Positions 53,074 through 61,576 of a stretch of DNA of 64,000 nt are shown piece after piece. The notes under the pieces are model-generated. The model ran no database searches. It was given only the letters and a program-made list of their open reading frames with translations, and was not told the DNA's origin. Made by a program: the position numbers and the translations under genes. Each line of letters opens with the position of its first letter. Position 1 is the stretch's first letter. The stretch comes from Aeromonas rivipollensis (lineage in GTDB: Bacteria; Pseudomonadota; Gammaproteobacteria; Enterobacterales; Aeromonadaceae). The DNA lies in assembly GCF_037811135.1 (NCBI RefSeq), contig NZ_CP149130.1, positions 3,468,501 to 3,532,500 on the forward strand, written 5' to 3'.

Positions 53074-54158
53074 GGGTACTCCTCCAGCATGCGTTCAACG
53101 GCGGCCTTGGATAGGCCGGAAAAGACGGTATCGGAACAATTGACGGTGAGGGCGGCGCAGCCGAGGGCGAAACGGGTCGTCTCCATGATGCCCTGCTCCT
53201 GCAACCAGGCGTGGGCCAGCCCTGCCATGAAGGCATCGCCGCCGCCGGTCACGTTGACGACGGGGCTGCCGAGCACGGGCAGATGGCCCTGGCACTCCCC
53301 GTCGCTGTAGAAGATCCCCTGATCGCCGAGACTCAGGAACAGCCGCTGCACCCCGGCGCGGTGGAACCAGGCCGCCGCCATGGGCCAGGTGTCGGGCCCG
53401 GCGATGGTGAAGCCACACAGCTGCTCGGCCTCGCTGCGGTTCGGCTTGAGGGTGTGGATGCGGTGCAGCCAGGGGCGGATCTTCTCCACCTTGGCCACAG
53501 AGACGGTGTCGACGAAGATGATGTGCTCCCCCTGGCGTTCGAACAGCCAGTCCAGGGTGTGGGTGGCGAGGTTGGTGTCGAGCACCCAGAGGCTGGCCGC
53601 CCCGAGGAAACCGCTGAGCGGGGTCAGCCGGGCCGGGGTGAGTTCGTCGATGATGCCCATGTCGTTGACGGCGCAGCTCATCTCGCCGCTGCCATCGTGC
53701 AGGCTGAGATAGCAGGAGGTCGATTGACCCTCCAGTACCAGCGTCTGGCGCACGTCGACCCCGGCGCGCTGGCTCACCTCCAGCAGGTGGTGGCCGTATT
53801 GATCGTTGCCCACCGCAGTCAACAGGCGAGTGTCGGTGCCGAGCCGTGCCAGGTTCTCGGCGATGTTTCGCCCTACCCCGCCGGCGGAGGTGCGGACCCG
53901 GCCCGGGTTGGAGTCGCCGATGCGCAGGTTGTCGTGGCTGCAGCCACAGATATCCATGTTGGCGCCGCCTATCACTACGGCGTAGGGCCCTTCCCGCAGC
54001 ACATAGCCGCGCCCCTGCACATAGCCCTGGCGCATCAGGCTGGAGATGTGGCTCGCCAGCGCGGAGCGGCTGATGCCGAGCCTGTCCGCCAGCTCCTGCT
54101 GGGCAATCATGGGATCCTGGCGCAGCAGGGCGAGGATCTCTTGCTCACGTTCCGTCAT
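53067..54158 (-). CDS. psuK: Pseudouridine kinase with N-terminal helix-turn-helix
   Basis: 363 residues from ATG 54158. Residues 1 to about 60 form a winged helix-turn-helix (LADRLGISRSALASHISSL). Residues 65-360 form a PfkB sugar kinase with GGVGRNIAENLARLG and the anion-hole motif NVTGGGDAFMAG. It is like E. coli YeiI rather than the shorter YeiC. It phosphorylates pseudouridine for PsuG. A palindrome begins at its start codon, so the DNA-binding domain may repress its own operon. No pseudouridine transporter gene is adjacent. Confidence 0.92.
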
Positions 54159-54189
54159 AGACAAACATCCAGTTACAAACGTTTGTCTA
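54158..54189. promoter_or_regulatory. Operator-like palindrome at the psuK start
   Basis: TAGACAAAC (54158-54166) is inverted as GTTTGTCTA (54181-54189), and ACAAACGTTTGT (54175-54186) is a perfect inner palindrome. The array touches the first base of the start codon, so a bound protein would block initiation. Confidence 0.65.
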
Positions 54190-54248
54190 TTATTTCCGAA
54201 AAACGTTTTCCCGCCATCCTCTCGTACAAGAAATGTCGGATCGCGCAC

Positions 54249-54277
54249 AAAAAATCACCGGGCAGTGCCCGGCGATC
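54249..54277 (-). terminator. Terminator after nirD
   Basis: On the minus strand ATCGCCGGGC-ACT-GCCCGGTGAT followed by TTTTTG, about 25 bp after the nirD stop. Confidence 0.88.
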
Positions 54278-54302
54278 AAAAAATGGTTTTCAGATGGGCC
54301 AC

Positions 54303-54662
54303 TCACCCCAGCTGTACCCAGACCTCGCTCCCCTCCAACCGCACCGGCCAACAGGCGACACTCAGGGCCGGATCATCCAGACAGCGGCCATCCATCAGGG
54401 CGTAGCGCTGCTTGTAGAGCGGCGAGGCGACCACGGGCTCGCCCCCGGCGTCCCCCACCAGGCCGCGCCCCAGCACGGCGACGCCAGCCAGAGGGTCCAC
54501 CCCGTCCAGGGCATAGACATGCTCCCCGAGGCGAAACAGCGCCAGCACCCGCCCCTCCAGCCAGGCGCTGCGCCCGGCCTGCTCCGGCAGGGCGGCCAGC
54601 TCGCACACCCGATGCCACTGCCCCTGCCCGGGGTGCACTGTGCCTTCCTTGAAATCCTTCAT
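54303..54662 (-). CDS. nirD: NirD, nitrite reductase small subunit
   Basis: 119 residues from ATG 54662, overlapping the nirB stop (ATGA) with GGAGG upstream. Rieske-like fold lacking the cluster ligands, as usual for NirD. VVASPLYKQRYALMDGRCLDDP is the conserved stretch. Last gene of the nitrate/nitrite assimilation unit. Confidence 0.93.
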   Translation of the reverse strand: MKDFKEGTVHPGQGQWHRVCELAALPEQAGRSAWLEGRVLALFRLGEHVYALDGVDPLAGVAVLGRGLVGDAGGEPVVASPLYKQRYALMDGRCLDDPALSVACWPVRLEGSEVWVQLG

Positions 54663-57250
54663 ACCACCTCCTTGATACTGATATCCGGTACCCATTGCCC
54701 CCGTTCCTCACGGCGGGGCGGCGTCTCGTCCTCGGGTCGGTTGACGAAGGCCTCGAACAGCTTGAGCTTGTCCGGGTCCGCCAGGGTACTCTTCCACTCG
54801 CACTGCCAGGTGCCGACTATCCCCTCCATCATGGCCTCCAGCTCGGCGCCGATGCCGAGCCTGTCCTCGATGATCACCGACTTGAGGTAGTCGAGCCCCC
54901 CCTCCATGTTCTCCATCCAGACCGAGGTGCGTTGCAGCCGATCCCCGGTGCGCACGTAGAACATCAGCAGCCGGTCTATGTAGCGGATCAGGGTCTGCTC
55001 GTCGAGGTCGGTGGCGAAGAGATCGGCGTGGCGCGGCCGCATGCCGCCGTTGCCGCACACATAGAGGTTCCAGCCCCGCTCGGTGGCGATGACGCCTATG
55101 TCCTTGCTCTGGGCCTCGGCGCACTCCCGGGTGCAGCCTGAGACCGCAAACTTCAGCTTGTGGGGGGCCCGCAGCCCCTTGTAGCGGTGCTCCAGGGTCT
55201 GGGTCAGGGTCATGGAGTCCTGCACCCCGTAGCGACACCAGGTAGAGCCCACACAGGATTTCACGGTGCGCACCGACTTGCCGTAGGCTTGGCCTGTCTC
55301 GAAGCCCGCCGCCACCAGCTCGCCCCAGATGGCGGGCAGCTGGTCGACCCGGGCACCGAAGAGATCGATGCGCTGGCCACCGGTGATCTTGGTGTAGAGA
55401 CCGTACTTGCGCGCCACCTCCCCGATGGTGATGAGCCCCTCCGGGGTGATCTCCCCCCCCGGGATGCGCGGCACCACCGAATAGGTGCCGTCCTTTTGCA
55501 GGTTGGCAAGGAAGGCGTCGTTGGTGTCCTGCAGGCTGCGATGGGGCTTCTCCAGCACGTGCTCGTTCCAGAGCGACGCCAGTATGGAGGCGACCGTCGG
55601 CTTGCAGATGTCGCAGCCCAGCCCCTGGCCGTGCTTGTCCCGCAGCGCCTCGAAGCTCTTCAGCTCGCCGACCCGGGCCAGGTGGTAGAGCTCCTGGCGG
55701 CTGTAGGCGAAGTGCTCGCACAGCCCCTTGTCCGCCTCGACCCCGAGATCTGCCAGCGTCTGCTCCACCACCTGCTTGAGCAGGTTGCCGCAGCCGCCGC
55801 AGCCGGTGCCCGCCCTGGTGCAGCTCTTCACCGCCGAAAGCTCGTGATTGCCCGCCCGAACGGCGGCCACCACGGCCCCCTTGCTGACGTTGTGGCAGGA
55901 GCAGAGGATGGCGCTGTCAGGCAGCACCAGGGGCGCGGGGGCAGCCCCCACCTCCCCCACCAGCAGGGAGAGCGGCGGCTGGGGCAGCGCCACCCCGTTC
56001 TGGTAGTACTGCAGCAGCCGCTCGTAATCGGCTCCGTCCCCCACCAGGATGGCGCCGAGCAGCCGATTGCCCTCGCCGTCGGTCACCAGTTTCTTGTAGA
56101 TGCCCTTGACCCTGTCCAGCAGCAGCAGCTCCTGGGCCCCGGCCGTGATGGCGTGGGCATCGCCGATGGAGCCCACGTCCACCCCCATCAGCTTGAGCTT
56201 GGTGGACATGTCGGCCCCGACAAAACGGGTCTCGCCGCCGCACAGGCTGGCCACGGCGGCCCGGGCCATCTGGTAGCCGGGGGCCACCAGCCCGAAGATG
56301 CGTCCCTGCCAAAGCGCGCACTCGCCGATGGCGAGGATGGCGGTATCCGAGCTGTGGCAGCCGTCGTCGATGCAGATGCCCCCGCGCTCCCCGACCGCCA
56401 GCCCCGATTGCCGGGCCAGGGTGTCGGCGGGGCGGATCCCCGCCGAGAAGAGCAAGACGTCGGTCTCAATGTGAGTGCCGTCCTTGAAGCGCAGGCGGTG
56501 GCGAGCCTGCTCCCCCTGCTCTATGCACTCGGTGGCCTTCTCCACCAGCACCTCGACCCCGAGGGCCCGGATCTTGTCCCGCAGCACGGCGCCGCCGCTC
56601 TCGTCGAGCTGCACCGGCATCAGCCTGGGGGCGAACTCCACCACCTGGGTCTTGAGGCCGAGCAGGCGCAGGGCGTTGGCCGCCTCCAGCCCCAGCAGGC
56701 CGCCACCTATGACCACGCCGCTGCGGGCCTGGGCGCAGGCATCGCGGATGGCGGCAAGATCCCCCAGGGTGCGATAGACGAAGCACCCCTCCCGCTGATG
56801 ACCGGGGATGGGGGGCACGAAGGGCACTGAGCCGGTCGCCAGCACCAGACGGTCGTAAGGGAACTGCTCGCCGTTGGCCAGCGTCAGGGTGCGGGCAGCT
56901 CTGTCGAGCACCTCCACCCCGGCCCCCAACCGCAGTTCAACCCCCTGAGCCTCATACCAGGCGGGATCCGCCATGCGCAGCGCCTCGGGGGCCTTGCCGC
57001 CGAACACCTCGGAGAGGTGCACCCTGTCGTAGGCGGAGTCCGGCTCGGCCCCGAACACCGTCACCTCGAAGCGCGCCAGCCCGCCGGCCGCCACCAGCTG
57101 TTCGATAAAATGGTGACCCACCATGCCGTTGCCCACCACCAGCAGCCGCTGCTTTGCGCTCTGTCCGGCCTTGTCGGCGGTTCCGGTGCTCTGGCGATCG
57201 TTAAGATCCATGCCGTCGCCTACCACCCACTGTTGCTCTTTGTCAGCCAT
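54659..57250 (-). CDS. nirB: NirB, NADH-dependent nitrite reductase large subunit
   Basis: 863 residues. FAD/NAD domains come first (VVGNGMVGHHFIEQL, GGGLLGLEAANALRLLG). A BFD-like 2Fe-2S domain (CSCHNVSKG ... CTRAGTGCGGCGNLL, about residues 440-480) follows. The C-terminal siroheme/4Fe-4S domain has CVGSTWCRYG and SGCTRECAEAQ. It reduces nitrite to ammonium in the cytoplasm. Residues 1-33 are a hydrophilic extension compared with E. coli; a later start is possible. It is 27 bp after the transporter ATPase gene, so it is in the same transcript. Confidence 0.96.
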   Translation of the reverse strand: MADKEQQWVVGDGMDLNDRQSTGTADKAGQSAKQRLLVVGNGMVGHHFIEQLVAAGGLARFEVTVFGAEPDSAYDRVHLSEVFGGKAPEALRMADPAWYEAQGVELRLGAGVEVLDRAARTLTLANGEQFPYDRLVLATGSVPFVPPIPGHQREGCFVYRTLGDLAAIRDACAQARSGVVIGGGLLGLEAANALRLLGLKTQVVEFAPRLMPVQLDESGGAVLRDKIRALGVEVLVEKATECIEQGEQARHRLRFKDGTHIETDVLLFSAGIRPADTLARQSGLAVGERGGICIDDGCHSSDTAILAIGECALWQGRIFGLVAPGYQMARAAVASLCGGETRFVGADMSTKLKLMGVDVGSIGDAHAITAGAQELLLLDRVKGIYKKLVTDGEGNRLLGAILVGDGADYERLLQYYQNGVALPQPPLSLLVGEVGAAPAPLVLPDSAILCSCHNVSKGAVVAAVRAGNHELSAVKSCTRAGTGCGGCGNLLKQVVEQTLADLGVEADKGLCEHFAYSRQELYHLARVGELKSFEALRDKHGQGLGCDICKPTVASILASLWNEHVLEKPHRSLQDTNDAFLANLQKDGTYSVVPRIPGGEITPEGLITIGEVARKYGLYTKITGGQRIDLFGARVDQLPAIWGELVAAGFETGQAYGKSVRTVKSCVGSTWCRYGVQDSMTLTQTLEHRYKGLRAPHKLKFAVSGCTRECAEAQSKDIGVIATERGWNLYVCGNGGMRPRHADLFATDLDEQTLIRYIDRLLMFYVRTGDRLQRTSVWMENMEGGLDYLKSVIIEDRLGIGAELEAMMEGIVGTWQCEWKSTLADPDKLKLFEAFVNRPEDETPPRREERGQWVPDISIKEVV

Positions 57251-57277
57251 ATCTCTCTTCCTTGAATCCGTTGGGGC

Positions 57278-58099
57278 TCAGGCACGCAGCTTGCTGCGAA
57301 CTTTCTCGGCCGCCTTGAGGGGGGTCACCTTGCGCTGCTTCTCGTAGAGGAAGCGCAGCACCTGCTGGCGCAGCTTGTGGTAGTGAGGATCGTCCGCCAG
57401 GGCAACCCTGTCCCTGGGCCTTGGCAGGTCCACTGTCAGGATCTCCCCGACGGTGGCACTGGGGCCGTTGGTCATCATGCAGATGCGATCGGAGAGCAGC
57501 ACCGCCTCGTCCACGTCGTGGGTGATCATGATGACGGTGTTGCCAAGCTCCGCCTGGATCGCCATCAGGGCATCCTGCAGATGGGCCCGGGTCAGGGCAT
57601 CAAGGGCGCCGAACGGCTCGTCCATCAGCAGCACCTTGGGGGAAAGGGACAGCGCCCGGGCGATGCCGACCCTTTGTTTCATGCCCCCCGACAGCTCGTG
57701 GGGCATCTTCCGGCTGGCGTGATCCATCTGCACCAGGGAGAGGTAGTAGTCCACCCGCTCCGAAGCCGCCCGCCGGTTCGGCTCAACCTGCCCCACCGCC
57801 AGCGCCACGTTCTGCTGGACGCTAAGCCAGGGCAGCAGGGCGTGGTTCTGGAACACCATGGCCCGCTCGGGCCCCGGGCCCGCCACCTCGCGGCCATCGA
57901 GGATGATGCCGCCCAGGGTCGGCTCCAGCAGCCCGGCCACCAGGTTGAGCACCGTGCTCTTGCCGCAGCCCGAGTGGCCGATGAGAGAGACAAACTCCCC
58001 CTTCTCGATGCGCAGGTTGACCCGGCTGAGGGCCTCGAAGCTGCCCTGCTCCGTCTCGAACGAGATGCCGACGTCGCTTATCTCCAGATAACTCTTCAT
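57278..58099 (-). CDS. nrtD: Nitrate ABC transporter ATPase (NrtD/NasD type)
   Basis: 273 residues. Walker A GHSGCGKST, signature [15 protein letters not shown], Walker B VLLMDEPFGALDALTR and switch histidine ITHDVDEA are all present. It is the single-domain NrtD/NasD form without the C-terminal binding-protein domain of NrtC. It drives nitrate/nitrite import with NrtB. The gap to nrtB is about 90 bp and contains a copy of the nrtB tail. Confidence 0.92.
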   Translation of the reverse strand: MKSYLEISDVGISFETEQGSFEALSRVNLRIEKGEFVSLIGHSGCGKSTVLNLVAGLLEPTLGGIILDGREVAGPGPERAMVFQNHALLPWLSVQQNVALAVGQVEPNRRAASERVDYYLSLVQMDHASRKMPHELSGGMKQRVGIARALSLSPKVLLMDEPFGALDALTRAHLQDALMAIQAELGNTVIMITHDVDEAVLLSDRICMMTNGPSATVGEILTVDLPRPRDRVALADDPHYHKLRQQVLRFLYEKQRKVTPLKAAEKVRSKLRA

Positions 58100-58130
58100 T
58101 GGCTCTTCTCCTGCCTGAATATGAATGTGA

Positions 58131-58236
58131 TTAACGCAGCACCTGGCGCTTGCCCTGAAGCAGAACCACTGCTGCAGGATCTGGGCGTCCCTAGCGCAAG
58201 ACCTGGCGCTTGTCCCAGGAGAGCCACTGCTGCAGG
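58131..58236 (-). repeat. Diverged tandem copy of the nrtB 3' end
   Basis: The end of nrtB (58191-58236) and 58131-58178 align over about 47 positions with a two-base indel; period 60 bp at the stop codons. Both copies encode KRQVLR followed by a stop (TAG in the gene, TAA in the copy). The indel means the upstream part of the copy is in a different frame. Confidence 0.88.
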
Positions 58237-59150
58237 GCCAGCATGCCCCTGTCCAGGGCGCAGCCGATGAGGCCTATGGTGATCACCGCCACCATGATGC
58301 GAGCCAGGGAGGCCGATCCGCCGCTCTGGAACTCGTCCCACACGAACTTGCCGAGCCCCGGGTTCTGGGCCAGCATCTCCGCCGCGATCAGCACCATCCA
58401 GGCCACCCCCAAGGAGAGCCGCAGCCCGGTGAAGATCATGGGCAGGGCCCCGGGCAGCACTATGCGCCGCACATGGGTCACGAAGGAGAGCCGCAGCACC
58501 CGGCTGACGTTGTGCAGATCCCTGTCCAGCCCCGCCACCCCCACAGCCGTGTTGATCAGGGTCGGCCAGAGGGAGCAGAGGGTCACCGTCAGGGCCGAGG
58601 TGAGGAAGGACTTGGCGAGCCAGGGGCTGGGGTTTGCGTAGAGAGCGCTCACCACCAGGGTGATGAGGGGCAGCCAGGCCAGGGGTGACACCGGCTTGAG
58701 CAGCTGGATCACCGGGTTGGCGGCGCGATAGAGCCCCTGGTTCATGCCAAGCAGCACCCCGCACGGGATGGCGATCAGGGTCGCCAGAGCGAAGCCGCAC
58801 AACACAGTAAGCAGGCTGGTGGCTATCTGATCGAAGAAGGTGGGACGCCCTGTGTAGGGGCGCAGCTTCACCTCGGCCGCCGGGTCCTGCGCCAGCCTTG
58901 CAGCGTTGCGCGCCTGCTGGCGCTCGAGAAAGGCCGCCGCCTTCTCCCGCTCTGCCAGGTGATCCTGGCCCAGGGACCAGAACTGGCTGGCGGTGGCGAG
59001 CGGCCCGGGCAGGGTGCCCAGACTGGTCTGCACCTGGCTCGCCCCCCACTGCCAGAGGCCGAGGAAGAGCAGCACGCCGAGCAGGGGCTGCACCATGTCT
59101 TTCCAGTTGATGGCTTTCCAATGGATGAGGGGCCACTTGTGTCGGTTCAT
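58191..59150 (-). CDS. nrtB: Nitrate ABC transporter permease
   Basis: 319 residues from ATG 59150, preceded by AAGGAG; the ATG at 59168 overlaps the nrtA stop but has no ribosome-binding site of its own. About six membrane helices plus an insert of about 75 residues after the first helix, as in NrtB/NasE. The coupling loop VSRVLRLSFVTHVRRIVLPGALPM is the EAA region. Works with NrtA and the ATPase. Confidence 0.93.
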   Translation of the reverse strand: MNRHKWPLIHWKAINWKDMVQPLLGVLLFLGLWQWGASQVQTSLGTLPGPLATASQFWSLGQDHLAEREKAAAFLERQQARNAARLAQDPAAEVKLRPYTGRPTFFDQIATSLLTVLCGFALATLIAIPCGVLLGMNQGLYRAANPVIQLLKPVSPLAWLPLITLVVSALYANPSPWLAKSFLTSALTVTLCSLWPTLINTAVGVAGLDRDLHNVSRVLRLSFVTHVRRIVLPGALPMIFTGLRLSLGVAWMVLIAAEMLAQNPGLGKFVWDEFQSGGSASLARIMVAVITIGLIGCALDRGMLALQQWLSWDKRQVLR

Positions 59151-59164
59151 TGGGTTCTCCTTGC

Positions 59165-60520
59165 TCATTGCACCCGCTCATCGCCCTTGAGGCCGATGGC
59201 AAACTGCTGCAGATAGGCGTTGGGGTGGCGGCCGTCGTAGAGCAAGCCGTCGATGAAGCCATCCTGGGGGCCGCGATAGCCCTGCTCGCTGGCAAAATCC
59301 GGGAAGTCGGTGGCCTTGAGCTTGCCCTCGGCGATCAGCGCCTCGGCGGCCTGGCGATAGACGCCCGGCTGGTACACCGCCTTGGCCACCTGCTCGAACC
59401 AGGCGTCCGGCCTGGCCTCGGGGATCTGGCCCCAGCGCCGCATCTGGGTCAGATACCAGATGGCGTCCGAGTAGTAGGGATAGGTGGCGTGGTGGCGGAA
59501 GAAGACGTTGAAGTCAGGCAGCTGGCGCTTGTCCCCCCTGGCGTACTCGAAGGTGCCCGTCATTGAGCTGGCGATCACCTGCTCGTCGGCCCCCACGTAC
59601 TCGGGTTTTGCCAGCAGCTTGGCAGCCTCGCGCCTGTTGCCGTTCTGCTCCGCATCCAGCCACCAGGCCGCCCGCAGCAGCGCCTTCACCAGCCGGACAT
59701 GGGTGTTGGGGTGGCGCTCGGCCCACTGGCGGGTGACGCCGAACACCTTCTCCGGGTTGTTGCGCCAGATCTCAAGGTCTGTGATGACGGGCACCCCTAT
59801 GCCCCTGGCGACCGCCTGCTGGTTCCAGGGCTCCCCCACGCTGTAGCCGGCGATGGTGCCCGCCTCCAGGGTGGCGGGCATCTGGGGCGGCGGCGTCACC
59901 GAGAGCAGCACGTCAGCCTGACGCTGGCCCGAGTTGTCACCAAGCTTGGGCGCGTAGAAGCCGGGATGCAGGCCGCCCGCCGCCAGCCAGTACCTGAGCT
60001 CGTAGTTGTGGGGGGAGACGGGGAACACCATCCCCATGTTGAACGGCTTGCCCCCCTGACGGTACTCGGCCACCACGGGCTTGAGGGCCGCGGCGCTCAC
60101 AGGTGGCGGCACCAGGCCCGCCTTCGCCTTGGGCAGCTGGGGCGCCATGGCGGCCCAGACGCTGTTGGCCACCGTGATGGCGTTGCCGTTGAGATCCATG
60201 GCAAAGGCCGTCACCAGCTCGGCCTGGGTGCCAATGCCGATGTGGGCCGCCAGGGGCTGGCCCGCCAGCATCTGGGCGCCATCCAGCTCGCCGTCTATCA
60301 CCCGATCCAGCAAGATCTTCCAGTTCGCCTGAGCCTCCAGGGTCACATAGAGCCCCTCGTCCTCGAAGTAGCCCCGCTCGTAGGCCACCGCCAGCGGCGC
60401 CATGTCGGTCAGCTTGATGAAGCCGAGCCTCAGCTCCTCCTGCTCCGGAGCCCCCAGCGCCAGTACCGGCAGCGACAGCGTCGCCAGCAGCAAGCCCGTA
60501 CATCCTTGTCGTCCCTTCAT
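59165..60520 (-). CDS. nrtA: Nitrate-binding periplasmic protein (NrtA/NasF type)
   Basis: 451 residues with a signal peptide (about residues 1-23, ending LALG). LGFIKLTDMAPLAVAYERGYFEDEGL and AGTIAGYSVGEPWNQQAV are the typical CmpA/NrtA nitrate-binding segments. No lipobox, so it should be soluble in the periplasm. ATG 60520 follows GAGGAG. It is the first structural gene after the leader terminator and so should be controlled by NasR. Confidence 0.94.
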   Translation of the reverse strand: MKGRQGCTGLLLATLSLPVLALGAPEQEELRLGFIKLTDMAPLAVAYERGYFEDEGLYVTLEAQANWKILLDRVIDGELDGAQMLAGQPLAAHIGIGTQAELVTAFAMDLNGNAITVANSVWAAMAPQLPKAKAGLVPPPVSAAALKPVVAEYRQGGKPFNMGMVFPVSPHNYELRYWLAAGGLHPGFYAPKLGDNSGQRQADVLLSVTPPPQMPATLEAGTIAGYSVGEPWNQQAVARGIGVPVITDLEIWRNNPEKVFGVTRQWAERHPNTHVRLVKALLRAAWWLDAEQNGNRREAAKLLAKPEYVGADEQVIASSMTGTFEYARGDKRQLPDFNVFFRHHATYPYYSDAIWYLTQMRRWGQIPEARPDAWFEQVAKAVYQPGVYRQAAEALIAEGKLKATDFPDFASEQGYRGPQDGFIDGLLYDGRHPNAYLQQFAIGLKGDERVQ

Positions 60521-60869
60521 TGCATCTCCTCGCTCGGTTCAGGGTTCTGGGCATTCGCGCCAGGCTGTCGGGGGATAGCAGTGCTGCCTCGTTGCAGCGC
60601 TGCGACCCGGACAGCGTGTTGCGACCAAAAAAAAAGCCCCACCGATCCGGGATCGGTGGGGCTTCTTTGCCCTGTTGCAGCGAAGTGGCCGAGCCGGCCC
60701 CTCACTGCATGTCTTCACTTCATTGCACTCGGCTTTTCGTTATTCACTTTCCGTGCCAAATTGGCTAATCCATAGAAACTGGCCCTATCCCGCCTCTTTC
60801 CTCCCTGTTTCTCCCCTCGTTTGCCTCAATTAGGCGCAATTGCACCAAAAGGGTTGGCCAGCGGGGCGC
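60521..60869 (-). other. nasR-nrtA intergenic leader
   Basis: About 350 bp holding the attenuator above. Further upstream on the minus strand TTGGCACG with a poor -12 element (GTGAA) near 60765-60745 may be a sigma-54 promoter, as known for nas operons. GCCGAG...CTCGGC could form the first leader hairpin. No reading frame of interest. Confidence 0.45.
60627..60672 (-). promoter_or_regulatory. NasR-type transcription attenuator in the nrtA leader
   Basis: On the minus strand a 14-bp stem (AAGCCCCACCGATC / GATCGGTGGGGCTT) is followed by nine T: a strong terminator about 105 bases before nrtA. Just upstream GGGC-AAAGAA-GCCC (60672-60659) forms a hairpin with a six-base loop having A at position 1 and G at position 4, the ANTAR-protein RNA signature. 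Its 3' arm is also the 5' arm of the terminator, so the two structures exclude each other. This fits antitermination by NasR, encoded next door. Confidence 0.8.
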
Positions 60870-61451
60870 TCAGGCGGGCAATGCCTGCAGCAGTTGCCGT
60901 GCCAGCTCCCCCAGGCTCAGGTGGCGGCTCATGGCGGTGCTGCGCATCAGGCGGTAGGCCTGCTCCTCGTCCAGCCCCTGATGGCGCATCAGGCGCCCCT
61001 TGGCCTGCTCGACGAGCCGCCTCTCCTCCAGCTTCTGGCGCAGTTCGCTCTCGGTCTGCATCAGGGCCTGCACCATGGCGAGCTGGCTGCGGGCGAGGCG
61101 CAGCCACTGCTCCACCGGCTCCCGCTCGCCACAGGAGTGGGGCACCAGCAGCACCCCCTGCTGCAACAGGGCGAGCTGGGTATCGCCCCCCAGCCGCTCG
61201 CAAAACAGCAGGCGCGGCAAACCGGGCCAGAGGGAGAGACCGAGGCGCACCTCGGCGCCGAACTGGCGGCAACTGACCAGCAGGGCGTCCCCCTGCTCCA
61301 TCGGGGTCAGCAACTGACGGGTGTCGAGGATCCTCGGCTGATGGCCGTAGTGGCTCACCAGCAGGGCCAGGCGATTGGCCTGGCCAGGATCATCGGCGTG
61401 GATCAGCAGGCGGGAGGGGGGGCCATCCTGGCCCCGGGGAAGAGTAGTCAT
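60870..61451 (-). CDS. nasR: NasR-like ANTAR transcription antiterminator
   Basis: 193 residues from ATG 61451, preceded by AAGGAG. The C-terminal 60 residues are an ANTAR RNA-binding domain (LVEQAKGRLMRHQGLDEEQAYRLMRSTAM). The N-terminal part looks like a degenerate receiver domain and is shorter than the NIT sensor of Klebsiella NasR, so signal input may differ. It probably binds the nrtA leader hairpin to allow read-through when nitrate or nitrite is available. It is encoded between cobA and nrtA in the same direction. Confidence 0.85.
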   Translation of the reverse strand: MTTLPRGQDGPPSRLLIHADDPGQANRLALLVSHYGHQPRILDTRQLLTPMEQGDALLVSCRQFGAEVRLGLSLWPGLPRLLFCERLGGDTQLALLQQGVLLVPHSCGEREPVEQWLRLARSQLAMVQALMQTESELRQKLEERRLVEQAKGRLMRHQGLDEEQAYRLMRSTAMSRHLSLGELARQLLQALPA

Positions 61452-61576
61452 GGCGCTCCTTGCCAACGGCTATCGCAACGTGTCTGCTGAACATGCCGCA
61501 ACATGAAGGCCAACTATTTGAATCTACCTCCTTTTTATCTATCCAGAGGTAGTGGGGGTAGAGGAGGAAATCCGGC

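Noticed and set aside
58131..58190. A coding copy of the nrtB tail
   Set aside because: A two-base indel shifts the frame so only about six codons match; best read as a decayed repeat.
60745..60766. Firm sigma-54 promoter for nrtA
   Set aside because: The -24 element is good but the invariant GC of the -12 element is missing; kept only as a possibility in the leader entry.
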